This document shows, piece by piece, positions 1-7,477 of a stretch of 36,123 nt of DNA. Made by a program: the position numbers and the translations under genes. Origin of the DNA: Planctomycetota bacterium (lineage in GTDB: Bacteria; Planctomycetota; UBA1135; GCA-002686595); assembly GCA_020638855.1 (NCBI GenBank), contig JACKHT010000021.1, positions 1 through 36,123 on the forward strand, given 5' to 3'. Each line of letters begins with the position of its first letter. Positions within the stretch are counted from its first letter, which is position 1. Below the pieces are notes generated by a model. It was given only the letters and a program-made list of their open reading frames with translations, ran no database searches and was not told the DNA's origin.

Positions 1-87
1 TGTAGCGCGACCATGGCCGTGGTCGGGATCGTCATCGGCAATCCGATCCTGGGTGCGGTGGGCGGCGGCATCTGCGGAGAGATGTGA
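1..87 (+). CDS. C-terminal end of an unknown membrane protein (5' truncated by window)
   Basis: The first frame is open from base 1 to a TGA at 85-87 and gives 28 residues. They contain a hydrophobic, glycine-rich stretch (VVGIVIGNPILGAVGGG) that looks like the last transmembrane helix or a glycine-zipper segment, followed by a short tail CGEM. Only seven bases separate this stop from the next ATG at 94, and that gene's best ribosome-binding site (GGAGAG, 76-81) lies inside this reading frame. The two genes are therefore probably co-transcribed. The family cannot be named from this fragment. Confidence 0.45.
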   Translation, partial: CSATMAVVGIVIGNPILGAVGGGICGEM

Positions 88-93
88 CGCAGC

Positions 94-3000
94 ATGCGAA
101 GCCTCAAACCCTTTCGAATGGCAGCGCTGGCATGGCTGCTGCTCACGCTGGTCGGGCAGGGCCACGCTGGCGACCTGGCGTGGTTCAGCGCCGATGTGGC
201 GGGACGGCTGCAAGGCTGCGGGAGTTGCCCGCGCGACGCGGGCTTTGCGCCGAGTTTCGCCCAGCGGGTTGCCTGGTGGCGTGAACAAGCAGGCCCAAAC
301 GGAATATGGGTCGACGCCGGCGGATTTCTGGTGGGACCCGACACCCTTGCTAGCCGTGGCAAGGTGATGGTTGCGGCCTACAACGCGGCGGGCGTGCGCG
401 CTGCGCACGTCACGAGCGCCGACCTGTGGATGGGACTGCAGCCCAGCTTGGAGGCGCTCGAATCCGCTCAATTTCCCCGCTTTTCCGCCAACCTGTTCGA
501 CGCGGAGTCGAGCGAGCGATTGTTCGATCCGTTTGTGGTGCTCGACTTAGCGGGTGAGCGCTTGGCCGTCTTGGGGGTTTCCGCGCAACCGGTCCAACCG
601 TTGGCCGGGGTCCGGGTGGCACCCGCCGCCGAGACCTTGGCACAAGCCTTGGAAGAACTGGAAGGCCTCGAGCCCGGAATTCCCTGCGTGCTCTGCCTCC
701 ATGGCAATCCTTCCGAGTGGCAGAGCCTGCCCAAGGAATTGCTTGGCCGCTTCCGCGCGGTCATCCAAAGCGGGGCGAGCCTCGACGCGGCGCTCGGCTT
801 GGATGCGCCGCCCGTGATGCGCCTTCGGAACGGTGCATCGGAGATGGCCAGCGCGGATGCCGAAACGCATTGGCAGTGGAATCGCGTCGAAGTCCCACGC
901 CAAGGGCCTGCGGATGCGAGCATCTTGGAAACCACCCAAGCGTACCCCGGCCTCTCGGATCTCTTCCACGAGCCCGTGGCTCCGGCCACCGAGGACGCAG
1001 CCCTACTCGACCTTTCGGCCCGCAATCGGGGCATGCAAGTCGAGGTATGGGCCGTGCGACACGAAGCCCAGTGGCAGGGCCAGGCCGCACCCGAAGGTTT
1101 TGAGTGGCTGGTTCTGGAAACCGAGTGGGAAAACAAGCTGGCGCGCGATCTTCGCCAGGACCTGAAGTATCCCGAGGCCGTTCACATTGCCTCCATCGAA
1201 CGCCAAGTGCTGCTGCGCGTGGGAGGTGCCTTGCGGCGCCCCGCCTTCGGCGCACCGCGTTCACCCGCCCAGCGCATCTTCTTGAGCGGACCCGGCGAAT
1301 TCGTAGCGCAGCAGTTGGTCTATCCCGTGGCGCTGGGCACCACCCCCCGCCTGGAGTTGTGCGTGTACCACGACCAGTTCGCGGCCCTTAGGATTCCCTT
1401 GCAAGCCGAGGATCCTTCGCAGCCCGCTCCCGAGGGAACCGAGCCACCGGTCGGGGTGGAACCTGTGGCCCGTGCCGAGAACGAAGTGGTTGTGTTCGAA
1501 CTGTTCGAGCCGCCCCAGGTCGTCGCGAACGTCGATGGCGGCGCCTTGTGGCAGGCCGATGTCTTGGGCCACAGCAAGGTGCTCCTCAGCACCGATGGGC
1601 GCGCCTTGGACCGCGAGGCGGCTTTGGAAAGCCAAGCACCCCTCGGGAAACCCCTCGAATACCTGATGGCCGATGAGATGGTCGCCTTGGTGGACTCCCA
1701 GGGCCGACACTACTTTTCACAGCCCTATGCCGGCGCAGACCCGGTTCCGATGCTGGATTGCGAATCGTCCAGTGCTGTCCGCTGGCGATTCGTGCTCCCC
1801 GAGGGAGTCGAGCCCATCGAGCTGTGGGCTCCCTTCCCCGGACTGAAGTTCACCCACGAAGACCAGCAGCGCAATCCAGAACCCTTGGGGTTGGCGTGGG
1901 CTGCGCACGAGCCTTCGGCCGCCCACGCAGAAGAACCGTTGCAGCGCTGTGGTGGCAAACCGATTGCCTTCGACTTGATCCGGGCGGAGCGCCTGGGCGA
2001 CGAACTGCGCGTCGAATTCGAACTCTCCAACAACGGGCCCGATGCCGGCTTCCTGGAACCGCTGAAGCGGTTGGAACTGAGAGACTCGCAGGACCGAGCG
2101 CTGAAGCAAGTCGCGTCGAGCGTCCTCGGTCTCCCCGCTTCCGGGCGTTTGTGGCTCACCGCAGGCGAGCGTCGCTACCGCGTCGCCTTGTCGTTTGCTG
2201 GCGCGGGGCAAAGAACTTCCGCCAGCCTGACCTTCCGTGCGGTGGATGGCGAGCGCCACGTGAACCTATCGTGGGCCGACGGCCCGGTCCTGGCAGGCGC
2301 TTCCGCACCCGTGGACGAAAGGCCCAACCCCATCACGGCTCCCGGCGCCGAAGACGTGGCAACCCCAGCCGATCCGTCAACCCCGGCGGATCCTCCAACC
2401 ACTCCGTTGCCCGAGCCTCCGCCCGAACCCAAGGGATTGGCGGGAGTCGGCTTGACGGGTCAACAGGTCAACCGTGCGATCGATCTAGGAGCGGACTTCC
2501 TTTGGCAGCACATCCAAGACAAGTGGCACGCCGATGGCGACCTGAGCGACCTGGGCGCCGCCCACCCAGAGGAGGCCCTCGCGCTCTTGGCGCTGGCCCA
2601 TGCGGGTTTGCAAAAGCGCAACCCCGAGTTCGCTACCGCCCTGGGCGAAGCCGTCCCGCGCTTGGAGCGCTACCTGACCAATACCTACGCCAACGCCGTG
2701 GTCTGCATGTTGCTCGACTTCCTCGAGAATCCTGCAAACCAACCGATGCTGGTGCGCGCCGCCAAAATCCTGATCGAAGGACAGAGCAGCGATGGGACCT
2801 GGGGCTATCGCTGCCCGGACCTCGCCGACGGAGGAGCCCAAGCGGCTCAGGGTTACGTCACCGTCTTCGAGCAAGAGCCGACGCTGCTCGAACGCGAGAG
2901 CCCTTGGCCAGAAAAGCCTCAAAGCGGAGACAACTCCGTAGGCCAATTCGTGTTGATGGGCCTGCGCTCGGCGCAGCGGCGCGGAGTCGAGATTCCGGCC

Positions 3001-4287
3001 GAAACCTGGAAGCGGGCCGAGGACACCATGCGCGCGCGCCAAAACACCGACGGAGGTTGGGGCTACGTGACCGATCGCGGCTATGGCAGCATGACTTGTG
3101 CGGGCATGGGTGCGCTCGCGGTCACCCGCTGGGGCCAGGGGGCTCCGCTTGGCTTGGATTCCCCCGAGCAGCGCAAGGCTATGGAGTGGATGAGCGAGCA
3201 CTACCAACCGGGAACCAACCCCAAACGTGGTAAGTACAACTACTACTACATGTACTCGTCGGAACGCGTGGGACGCTTGTGGAACGTGGAGTTCTTTGGG
3301 CAGCACGAGTGGTATCCCCAAGGCGCCAGATTCTTGGTTCAGGGTCAAGCCGCCGAGGGTTCGTGGACCGAAGAAAATGACTCGGTCAAGGCCACCAGCT
3401 TTGCGCTGTTGTTCCTGACCCGTGCGACCGAATCGCTCGAGGAGCCCGTGGTTGAAGCGACCACGGGGGTGTTGGAGATCGAGGCCTTGCCGGTCCCCGA
3501 AAGTGCGGTGTATCTGATCCTGGACGCATCGGGTTCGATGCGAGCCAAGCTCGAAGGGCGCAGCAAACTCGACTGGGCGCGCAGCGCCTTGCTCGACGCT
3601 ATCGGGGACTTGCCCGAGTCGGTGGAAGTGGGCCTGCGGGTCTATGGGCATCGCCTGCGCGCCATCGACGATGGCGCCGATCGCGACAGCGAGTTGGTGA
3701 TGCCGATTGGCCCCTTGAACGCCAAGGGTCGGGCCGACCTGGAATCGGCGCTGGCGGCGCTGCGGCCTAAGGGCAAGACCCCCATGGCCTACAGCCTTGA
3801 GCAAAGCGCCCGCGACTTTGGCAGCGTGACCAACGGCACTGTAATCCTGTTGACCGATGGCGGGGAGGACACGCGCGAACGGCTCGACCCGGTGGCGGCT
3901 GCTGCGGCCTTCGCCAAGAACCGGCGTTGGAGCCTGACCATCGTCGGCTTTGACATCGGCAAACCCGCATGGCAAGACCAGCTCGAGCAGATGGCTCAGG
4001 CGGCAGGAGGCGCGTACCTGACCGCCGATCAAGGCGCCGAGTTGCTGCCCTCGGTGCGCGCCGCCCTCCAGCCCCTGCCCGATACGATCACGGTCGAGCC
4101 CCGTTCGGGAGGCCCTGCCCAGAGTTTGGCCCTGCCGGTCCACTGCGAGCTCGCCGGGGGCGAGTACCTGGTTCGATTCCAAGTTGGTGCCGAAGCCTTT
4201 GAGATCCCGATCCGAGTTCCGAATGGCGGGCAAACTCGGATTGTGTTGGACCCAGCCCACTTCCAACGCCCAAACGAACAGAAATAG
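94..4287 (+). CDS. Large secreted fusion: degenerate metallophosphoesterase-like region, alpha-alpha toroid, vWA domain
   Basis: The 1397-residue protein starts with a Sec signal peptide (about residues 1-25, ending GQGHA). Residues about 30-170 follow the order of 5'-nucleotidase/UshA-type phosphoesterases: DVAGRLQGC at 34-42, VDAGGF at 73-78, then SANL and VLGVSAQP. The first D-x-H ligand pair reads D34-V-A36, so metal-dependent catalysis is doubtful. A long beta-rich middle part and a Pro-rich linker (about 749-783) lead to a terpenoid-cyclase-like toroid (about 785-1110) with QW-type repeats QSSDGTWGY near 896 and QNTDGGWGY near 983. A vWA domain (about 1135-1330) has an intact MIDAS: DASGS at 1144 and TDGGED at 1254. 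A short beta-sandwich ends the protein. The start is supported by GGAGAG 12 bases upstream. Adhesion or scaffold roles are likelier than enzymology, but function is unknown. Confidence 0.85.
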   Translation: MRSLKPFRMAALAWLLLTLVGQGHAGDLAWFSADVAGRLQGCGSCPRDAGFAPSFAQRVAWWREQAGPNGIWVDAGGFLVGPDTLASRGKVMVAAYNAAGVRAAHVTSADLWMGLQPSLEALESAQFPRFSANLFDAESSERLFDPFVVLDLAGERLAVLGVSAQPVQPLAGVRVAPAAETLAQALEELEGLEPGIPCVLCLHGNPSEWQSLPKELLGRFRAVIQSGASLDAALGLDAPPVMRLRNGASEMASADAETHWQWNRVEVPRQGPADASILETTQAYPGLSDLFHEPVAPATEDAALLDLSARNRGMQVEVWAVRHEAQWQGQAAPEGFEWLVLETEWENKLARDLRQDLKYPEAVHIASIERQVLLRVGGALRRPAFGAPRSPAQRIFLSGPGEFVAQQLVYPVALGTTPRLELCVYHDQFAALRIPLQAEDPSQPAPEGTEPPVGVEPVARAENEVVVFELFEPPQVVANVDGGALWQADVLGHSKVLLSTDGRALDREAALESQAPLGKPLEYLMADEMVALVDSQGRHYFSQPYAGADPVPMLDCESSSAVRWRFVLPEGVEPIELWAPFPGLKFTHEDQQRNPEPLGLAWAAHEPSAAHAEEPLQRCGGKPIAFDLIRAERLGDELRVEFELSNNGPDAGFLEPLKRLELRDSQDRALKQVASSVLGLPASGRLWLTAGERRYRVALSFAGAGQRTSASLTFRAVDGERHVNLSWADGPVLAGASAPVDERPNPITAPGAEDVATPADPSTPADPPTTPLPEPPPEPKGLAGVGLTGQQVNRAIDLGADFLWQHIQDKWHADGDLSDLGAAHPEEALALLALAHAGLQKRNPEFATALGEAVPRLERYLTNTYANAVVCMLLDFLENPANQPMLVRAAKILIEGQSSDGTWGYRCPDLADGGAQAAQGYVTVFEQEPTLLERESPWPEKPQSGDNSVGQFVLMGLRSAQRRGVEIPAETWKRAEDTMRARQNTDGGWGYVTDRGYGSMTCAGMGALAVTRWGQGAPLGLDSPEQRKAMEWMSEHYQPGTNPKRGKYNYYYMYSSERVGRLWNVEFFGQHEWYPQGARFLVQGQAAEGSWTEENDSVKATSFALLFLTRATESLEEPVVEATTGVLEIEALPVPESAVYLILDASGSMRAKLEGRSKLDWARSALLDAIGDLPESVEVGLRVYGHRLRAIDDGADRDSELVMPIGPLNAKGRADLESALAALRPKGKTPMAYSLEQSARDFGSVTNGTVILLTDGGEDTRERLDPVAAAAAFAKNRRWSLTIVGFDIGKPAWQDQLEQMAQAAGGAYLTADQGAELLPSVRAALQPLPDTITVEPRSGGPAQSLALPVHCELAGGEYLVRFQVGAEAFEIPIRVPNGGQTRIVLDPAHFQRPNEQK

Positions 4288-4343
4288 CCATCCCTGAAAC
4301 AGCCCGCCCTGATGGCGCACAGTGCGCTGCCGTCCACCTCAAA

Positions 4344-4359
4344 AGAAATCGACATTTCT
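4344..4359. repeat. Perfect 6-bp inverted repeat AGAAAT-CGAC-ATTTCT
   Basis: AGAAAT (4344-4349) and ATTTCT (4354-4359) flank a 4-base centre. The element sits in an AT-rich patch just before a strong AGGAGGAG sequence (4361-4368), upstream of the CsgG-like lipoprotein gene. It could be an operator half-site pair or a small RNA stem controlling access to that ribosome-binding site. There is no direct evidence for either. Confidence 0.3.
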
Positions 4360-4441
4360 GAGGAGGAGCGCGGTGGAACTGCGCTTCCTACGGTGTGGGC
4401 CCGATTCCCACCCCTATCTCACTCTCACGCATCGACATCCC

Positions 4442-5230
4442 ATGAATCACTTCCTTTCGGCACTCTCCCTCACCTCTGGTTTGCTCCTGCTTGCCTTGTC
4501 CAGTTCCTGCGCCAGCTCGGGATCTCAGGGATTCCGGGATTCCACCACGTTGCACGTGGGCGAGTACACGACCCCGCAACCGGGCCTGGTCCGTCCGCGG
4601 GTCGGCGTGCCCAAGGTCAAAGTGGAGCGCAGCGGTGGATCGGCCGCCCTGGGGGATTCGCTGGCCGACGTGCTGACCACGCTGGCATTCCAGACCCAAC
4701 GCTTTGACGTGATCGAACGGGCGCAGTTGGCGACTCTGATGGACGAGCAAGACCTCGAAGGCATCGTCCGCGAAGACGAGCGAGCCGAGGCCGGTGTGGT
4801 TCGCGGAGTGGACTACCTCTTGATCGGCAAGATCACCGACATGCGTGCCAAGACCGTCCGCAAGGAACGTGGCTTTGGCATCGGCAACCTGGGCATCAAG
4901 AGCCTCGGCCGGCTCAATGGCGCCGTGGACTACAGCCGCGAAGACGTGGAAATCCAGGCCGAGTGCGGCGTGGACTTGCGCTTGGTCGATCCCTCAACCG
5001 GCTCGGTCAAGGCGGCGCACTTCGGCTCCTTCTCGTTGCGGGACAACGCATCGGCCGTTGGGCTCGAATTGGCGGGCTTCGGTACCAAGGCTGCGGCAGA
5101 TTTGGAACTGACCGAAGACGATCGCGGCAAGGTGATGCGTCTCGCGTTGGACAATGCCATGCGCAAGATGTTGCCCGATGTCGATGCGCACTTGCGGGTC
5201 TTGACGGCGGAGTCCCAAGTCCAGCCGTAG
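4442..5230 (+). CDS. CsgG/HfaB-like outer-membrane lipoprotein
   Basis: This 262-residue protein opens with a lipoprotein signal peptide: hydrophobic core at about 8-19 and lipobox LSSSC, with Cys23 as the lipidated residue. The body resembles the CsgG fold: an early Val-rich strand, a block RFDVIERAQLATLMDEQDL typical of CsgG/Curli-production proteins, then VDYLLIGKITD and a late DLRLVDPSTGSV strand pair. CsgG forms an export pore for curli; many distant relatives are only outer-membrane lipoproteins. No csgA, csgB, csgE or csgF is nearby, so a curli role is not supported. ATG 4442 was chosen because it gives a normal signal peptide. A GTG at 4373, in frame and 4 bases after AGGAGGAG (4361-4368), is a serious alternative that would add 23 residues. 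The gene is convergent with the next one, only 12 bases away. Confidence 0.75.
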   Translation: MNHFLSALSLTSGLLLLALSSSCASSGSQGFRDSTTLHVGEYTTPQPGLVRPRVGVPKVKVERSGGSAALGDSLADVLTTLAFQTQRFDVIERAQLATLMDEQDLEGIVREDERAEAGVVRGVDYLLIGKITDMRAKTVRKERGFGIGNLGIKSLGRLNGAVDYSREDVEIQAECGVDLRLVDPSTGSVKAAHFGSFSLRDNASAVGLELAGFGTKAAADLELTEDDRGKVMRLALDNAMRKMLPDVDAHLRVLTAESQVQP

Positions 5231-5242
5231 CAGCCACGCCCG

Positions 5243-6784
5243 TCAGTTGTCTTCCCAGGTGAGGCGGAGGGGTTTGGGCAGGGTCGGTTCGAAAGCTTGG
5301 AGCGCAGCGCGCACAGCCGGCACCGCCGCCGGGCTTGTCGCAAAAAAGGAAACCCGGTCACTGGCGGGCGTAACCCGCCTACGCGATAGCGACAAACTTG
5401 CGACCTGAACCCACTCCGCAGGGCGCTGGGGATACCAGGTTTCGTAGATCGCGGCCAGCTCGATTCCGCGCTGCCGGGTCAGCACCGCGATCCAGGCCCC
5501 GTCTTGCGAATGGCGACTCATGGCCCGTACCTCGGGAGAAGCCAGACCCGCCAGATCCAAAACGAATTGATCGTTGCGATAGGATGTCCATCCCAGGTCG
5601 TTTACCGCTGCGGGCCGCCGCCAGTGGTTCAAAAGCAAGCGATGGATCTGGTACTGTTGCTCGTAGATGTTGTTGCAAGCCAAAGCGATCTGAGCTTGGC
5701 CTTGCGCATAGGGCCGCGCCACCAACAACAACCCAAGCGCCAACCCGGCGATCCCTACGCGCGGCCTGCGAGCTGTCGCAACCCGCGGCAAGCCAAGGCC
5801 TAGAATTCCCAGACACAGTCCGCCCACCATGGCGCTTTCGTAGCGGTTGTACCAACCATACGAACCGAAGGAGAGGTGGAGCAGGCCCGCCAGCGCTAGG
5901 CAAACCGCCGCCCGCCCCACCGGCTGCCACCACCCGGACTTGCAGGCCAAAATCACCAGGAATACGACCAGCCCCATCAAAACGCGACCCCGCTCAAGCT
6001 TCCAAGCCACCGCCCAATGCACCCGAATCGACTGCCAAGGGGTGTTGTCGACTCCCCAGGCCTCAAGTTTGGCCCGGGCGGAATCGGGGATCCAAGACAA
6101 GCCGAGTCGATGCAGGAAGAAACCATATGCCAGTAGGACCAGCCCACTTCCCAAACCTAGCCCTAGCGCCCGAACCCAGCGACCTTGCCAAGCCAGGCAC
6201 AGCCAGAAGGCCGAGGCCAGGGCCAAGGATTCGTAGCGAACCCAGGGAGCGATCAAGCTAGCCAGGTAGATCCACCAACCCACCGGCCGTCCCGCTCCCA
6301 ACCGCAACAGGCCCAAAACGATGGCTAGGCTGAGGGTCAGCTGCAGGCTGTGCTCCATACCTAGAAAGGCAAGGCCCCAGGCATTGCACGCCAACAGCAC
6401 CAAGAGGCCTAGCAAGACCCGGATCCGGCCGTACTTTCCCATGGGAAGCGCCTGCTGCAGAACCTCCAAGATCAGAGCAGCCGAAAGAGCACCGCACAGG
6501 GTGTTCCAAAGCAGGGCTCCCTGGGGTCCGAGGCCGAGCGCCTCAAAGGGCATCAACAGGATCGGCCACAGGATGCTCGAACTCGCCGAACAGACCTCGC
6601 CAGGATTGACTCCGTAGTGGCCCTGCAACATGCCCTCCACCATCGCCAAGTGGATGTACGGGTCGTCCAAGGCAAAAACCAAGGTACCCCGGTTGAGCCA
6701 AAGGCCAGCCAGCAAGAACCCCAATACCCCCAACCACCAAATGGCTTGCAGCCATAGATGTTCGCGTCGAGCTTGGGATTGCAT
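5243..6784 (-). CDS. Polytopic GT-C-type glycosyltransferase-like membrane protein
   Basis: This 513-residue protein has about ten or more hydrophobic helices and a C-terminal soluble part rich in Tyr/Trp. After the first helix comes FALDDPYIHLAMVEGMLQGH. The acidic pair D40-D41 in the first outside loop, followed by an amphipathic helix, is typical of GT-C enzymes that use lipid-linked sugars (arabinofuranosyl- and mannosyltransferase-like, ArnT/PMT superfamily). NPGEVCSASSSILWP follows, matching the family's substrate-site loop. The donor and acceptor cannot be told. The start at 6784 puts the first helix near residue 12; an in-frame ATG at 6874 would add 30 polar residues with poorer codon use. 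No nearby gene gives a pathway, although two cytosolic glycosyltransferases lie 5 kb away. Confidence 0.75.
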   Translation of the reverse strand: MQSQARREHLWLQAIWWLGVLGFLLAGLWLNRGTLVFALDDPYIHLAMVEGMLQGHYGVNPGEVCSASSSILWPILLMPFEALGLGPQGALLWNTLCGALSAALILEVLQQALPMGKYGRIRVLLGLLVLLACNAWGLAFLGMEHSLQLTLSLAIVLGLLRLGAGRPVGWWIYLASLIAPWVRYESLALASAFWLCLAWQGRWVRALGLGLGSGLVLLAYGFFLHRLGLSWIPDSARAKLEAWGVDNTPWQSIRVHWAVAWKLERGRVLMGLVVFLVILACKSGWWQPVGRAAVCLALAGLLHLSFGSYGWYNRYESAMVGGLCLGILGLGLPRVATARRPRVGIAGLALGLLLVARPYAQGQAQIALACNNIYEQQYQIHRLLLNHWRRPAAVNDLGWTSYRNDQFVLDLAGLASPEVRAMSRHSQDGAWIAVLTRQRGIELAAIYETWYPQRPAEWVQVASLSLSRRRVTPASDRVSFFATSPAAVPAVRAALQAFEPTLPKPLRLTWEDN

Positions 6785-6994
6785 GCGTTTCGGGTGGGCT
6801 GGTTGCGAAGGTGGCCTGGACGCAGTCCCCCGAAGGTATTCGATCTGGCGCGTTTGGAGAGACCGAACAGTCATTTCCAGCCGCAGGCTTCTTGTCGAAG
6901 GTGGAACCCTTGCCGCCCCGTCCGTCGGGCAGCTCCTTTTGCTACGGGAACCAACTCGATCATCTCACCCATAAGCCCAGGCCGCTAGGGGGCG

Positions 6995-7477
6995 TTGAGC
7001 CGCTACAGCCGCGCAACGGGAGAGGTCTGGAACTCGGGCCTCTCGGGTGGCTTCGCTCGGACCCTCTATCACCTGGCCTGCCCCACCAACCGCGATGTCG
7101 CCGCCTGGCCCGAAGAAGCGGGCTCCCTGGTTTCGCTCCGGTGGGCCCGGTTGGAAGAGGTCCGGCACCCGACTCGCCAGGGGAGCCCCAAGGGGTTTGG
7201 CTTGCACGTCGAGTCGATTGCAGGACTTCCTGGAGGAGCTCTGCTGCGAATCGAAACGTCTGGAACTTCTCCAGCAACCAGCGGAACGAGCACGAACAGA
7301 TACCCGGCGCGCGAGCAGGCCCGGCAAGCAGGGCTTGCTAGCTTCGACTATCCCGATGGCGCTTGGCGTGGATGGCAAGCAGCGCGACATCCGGCGGCCG
7401 GACCCCGGCGATGCGCGCGGCAGCCCCCAGGGTGTGCGGCTTCAGGTGCGCCAACTTCTCGCGCGCTTCGCCGGTGA
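6995..7477 (+). CDS. Small ORF, probably frameshifted, faintly PilZ-like
   Basis: From TTG 6995 to about 7213 the codons end in G or C in roughly four of five cases, much like the real genes here. The translation (GEVWNSGLSGGFART ... GSLVSLRWARLEEVR ... KGFGLHVE) faintly recalls a PilZ domain: an LSxGG-type turn, a beta strand, then a GFGLxF-type strand. After 7214 the good codon use moves to the next frame, which reads RLQDFLEELCCESKRLELL, a helix like those that end PilZ domains. One surplus base near 7214 would join them. As written, the frame runs on to 7475-7477, antisense over the 3' end of mnmG, which is unlikely to be genuine. It could be a decayed gene, a sequencing indel, or chance. 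Confidence 0.3.
   Translation: MSRYSRATGEVWNSGLSGGFARTLYHLACPTNRDVAAWPEEAGSLVSLRWARLEEVRHPTRQGSPKGFGLHVESIAGLPGGALLRIETSGTSPATSGTSTNRYPAREQARQAGLASFDYPDGAWRGWQAARHPAAGPRRCARQPPGCAASGAPTSRALRR

Noticed and set aside
2485..4320. Long open frame antisense to the secreted vWA fusion
   Set aside because: It is His/Gly/Gln-rich, shows no motif, and mirrors the codon pattern of the true gene.
4442..5230. Curli secretion locus
   Set aside because: Only a CsgG-like fold is present. No curlin repeats or CsgE/F partners occur nearby.
6785..7337. rsmG (gidB), often next to mnmG
   Set aside because: No SAM-binding DxGSGxGxPG motif in any frame of either strand in this gap.
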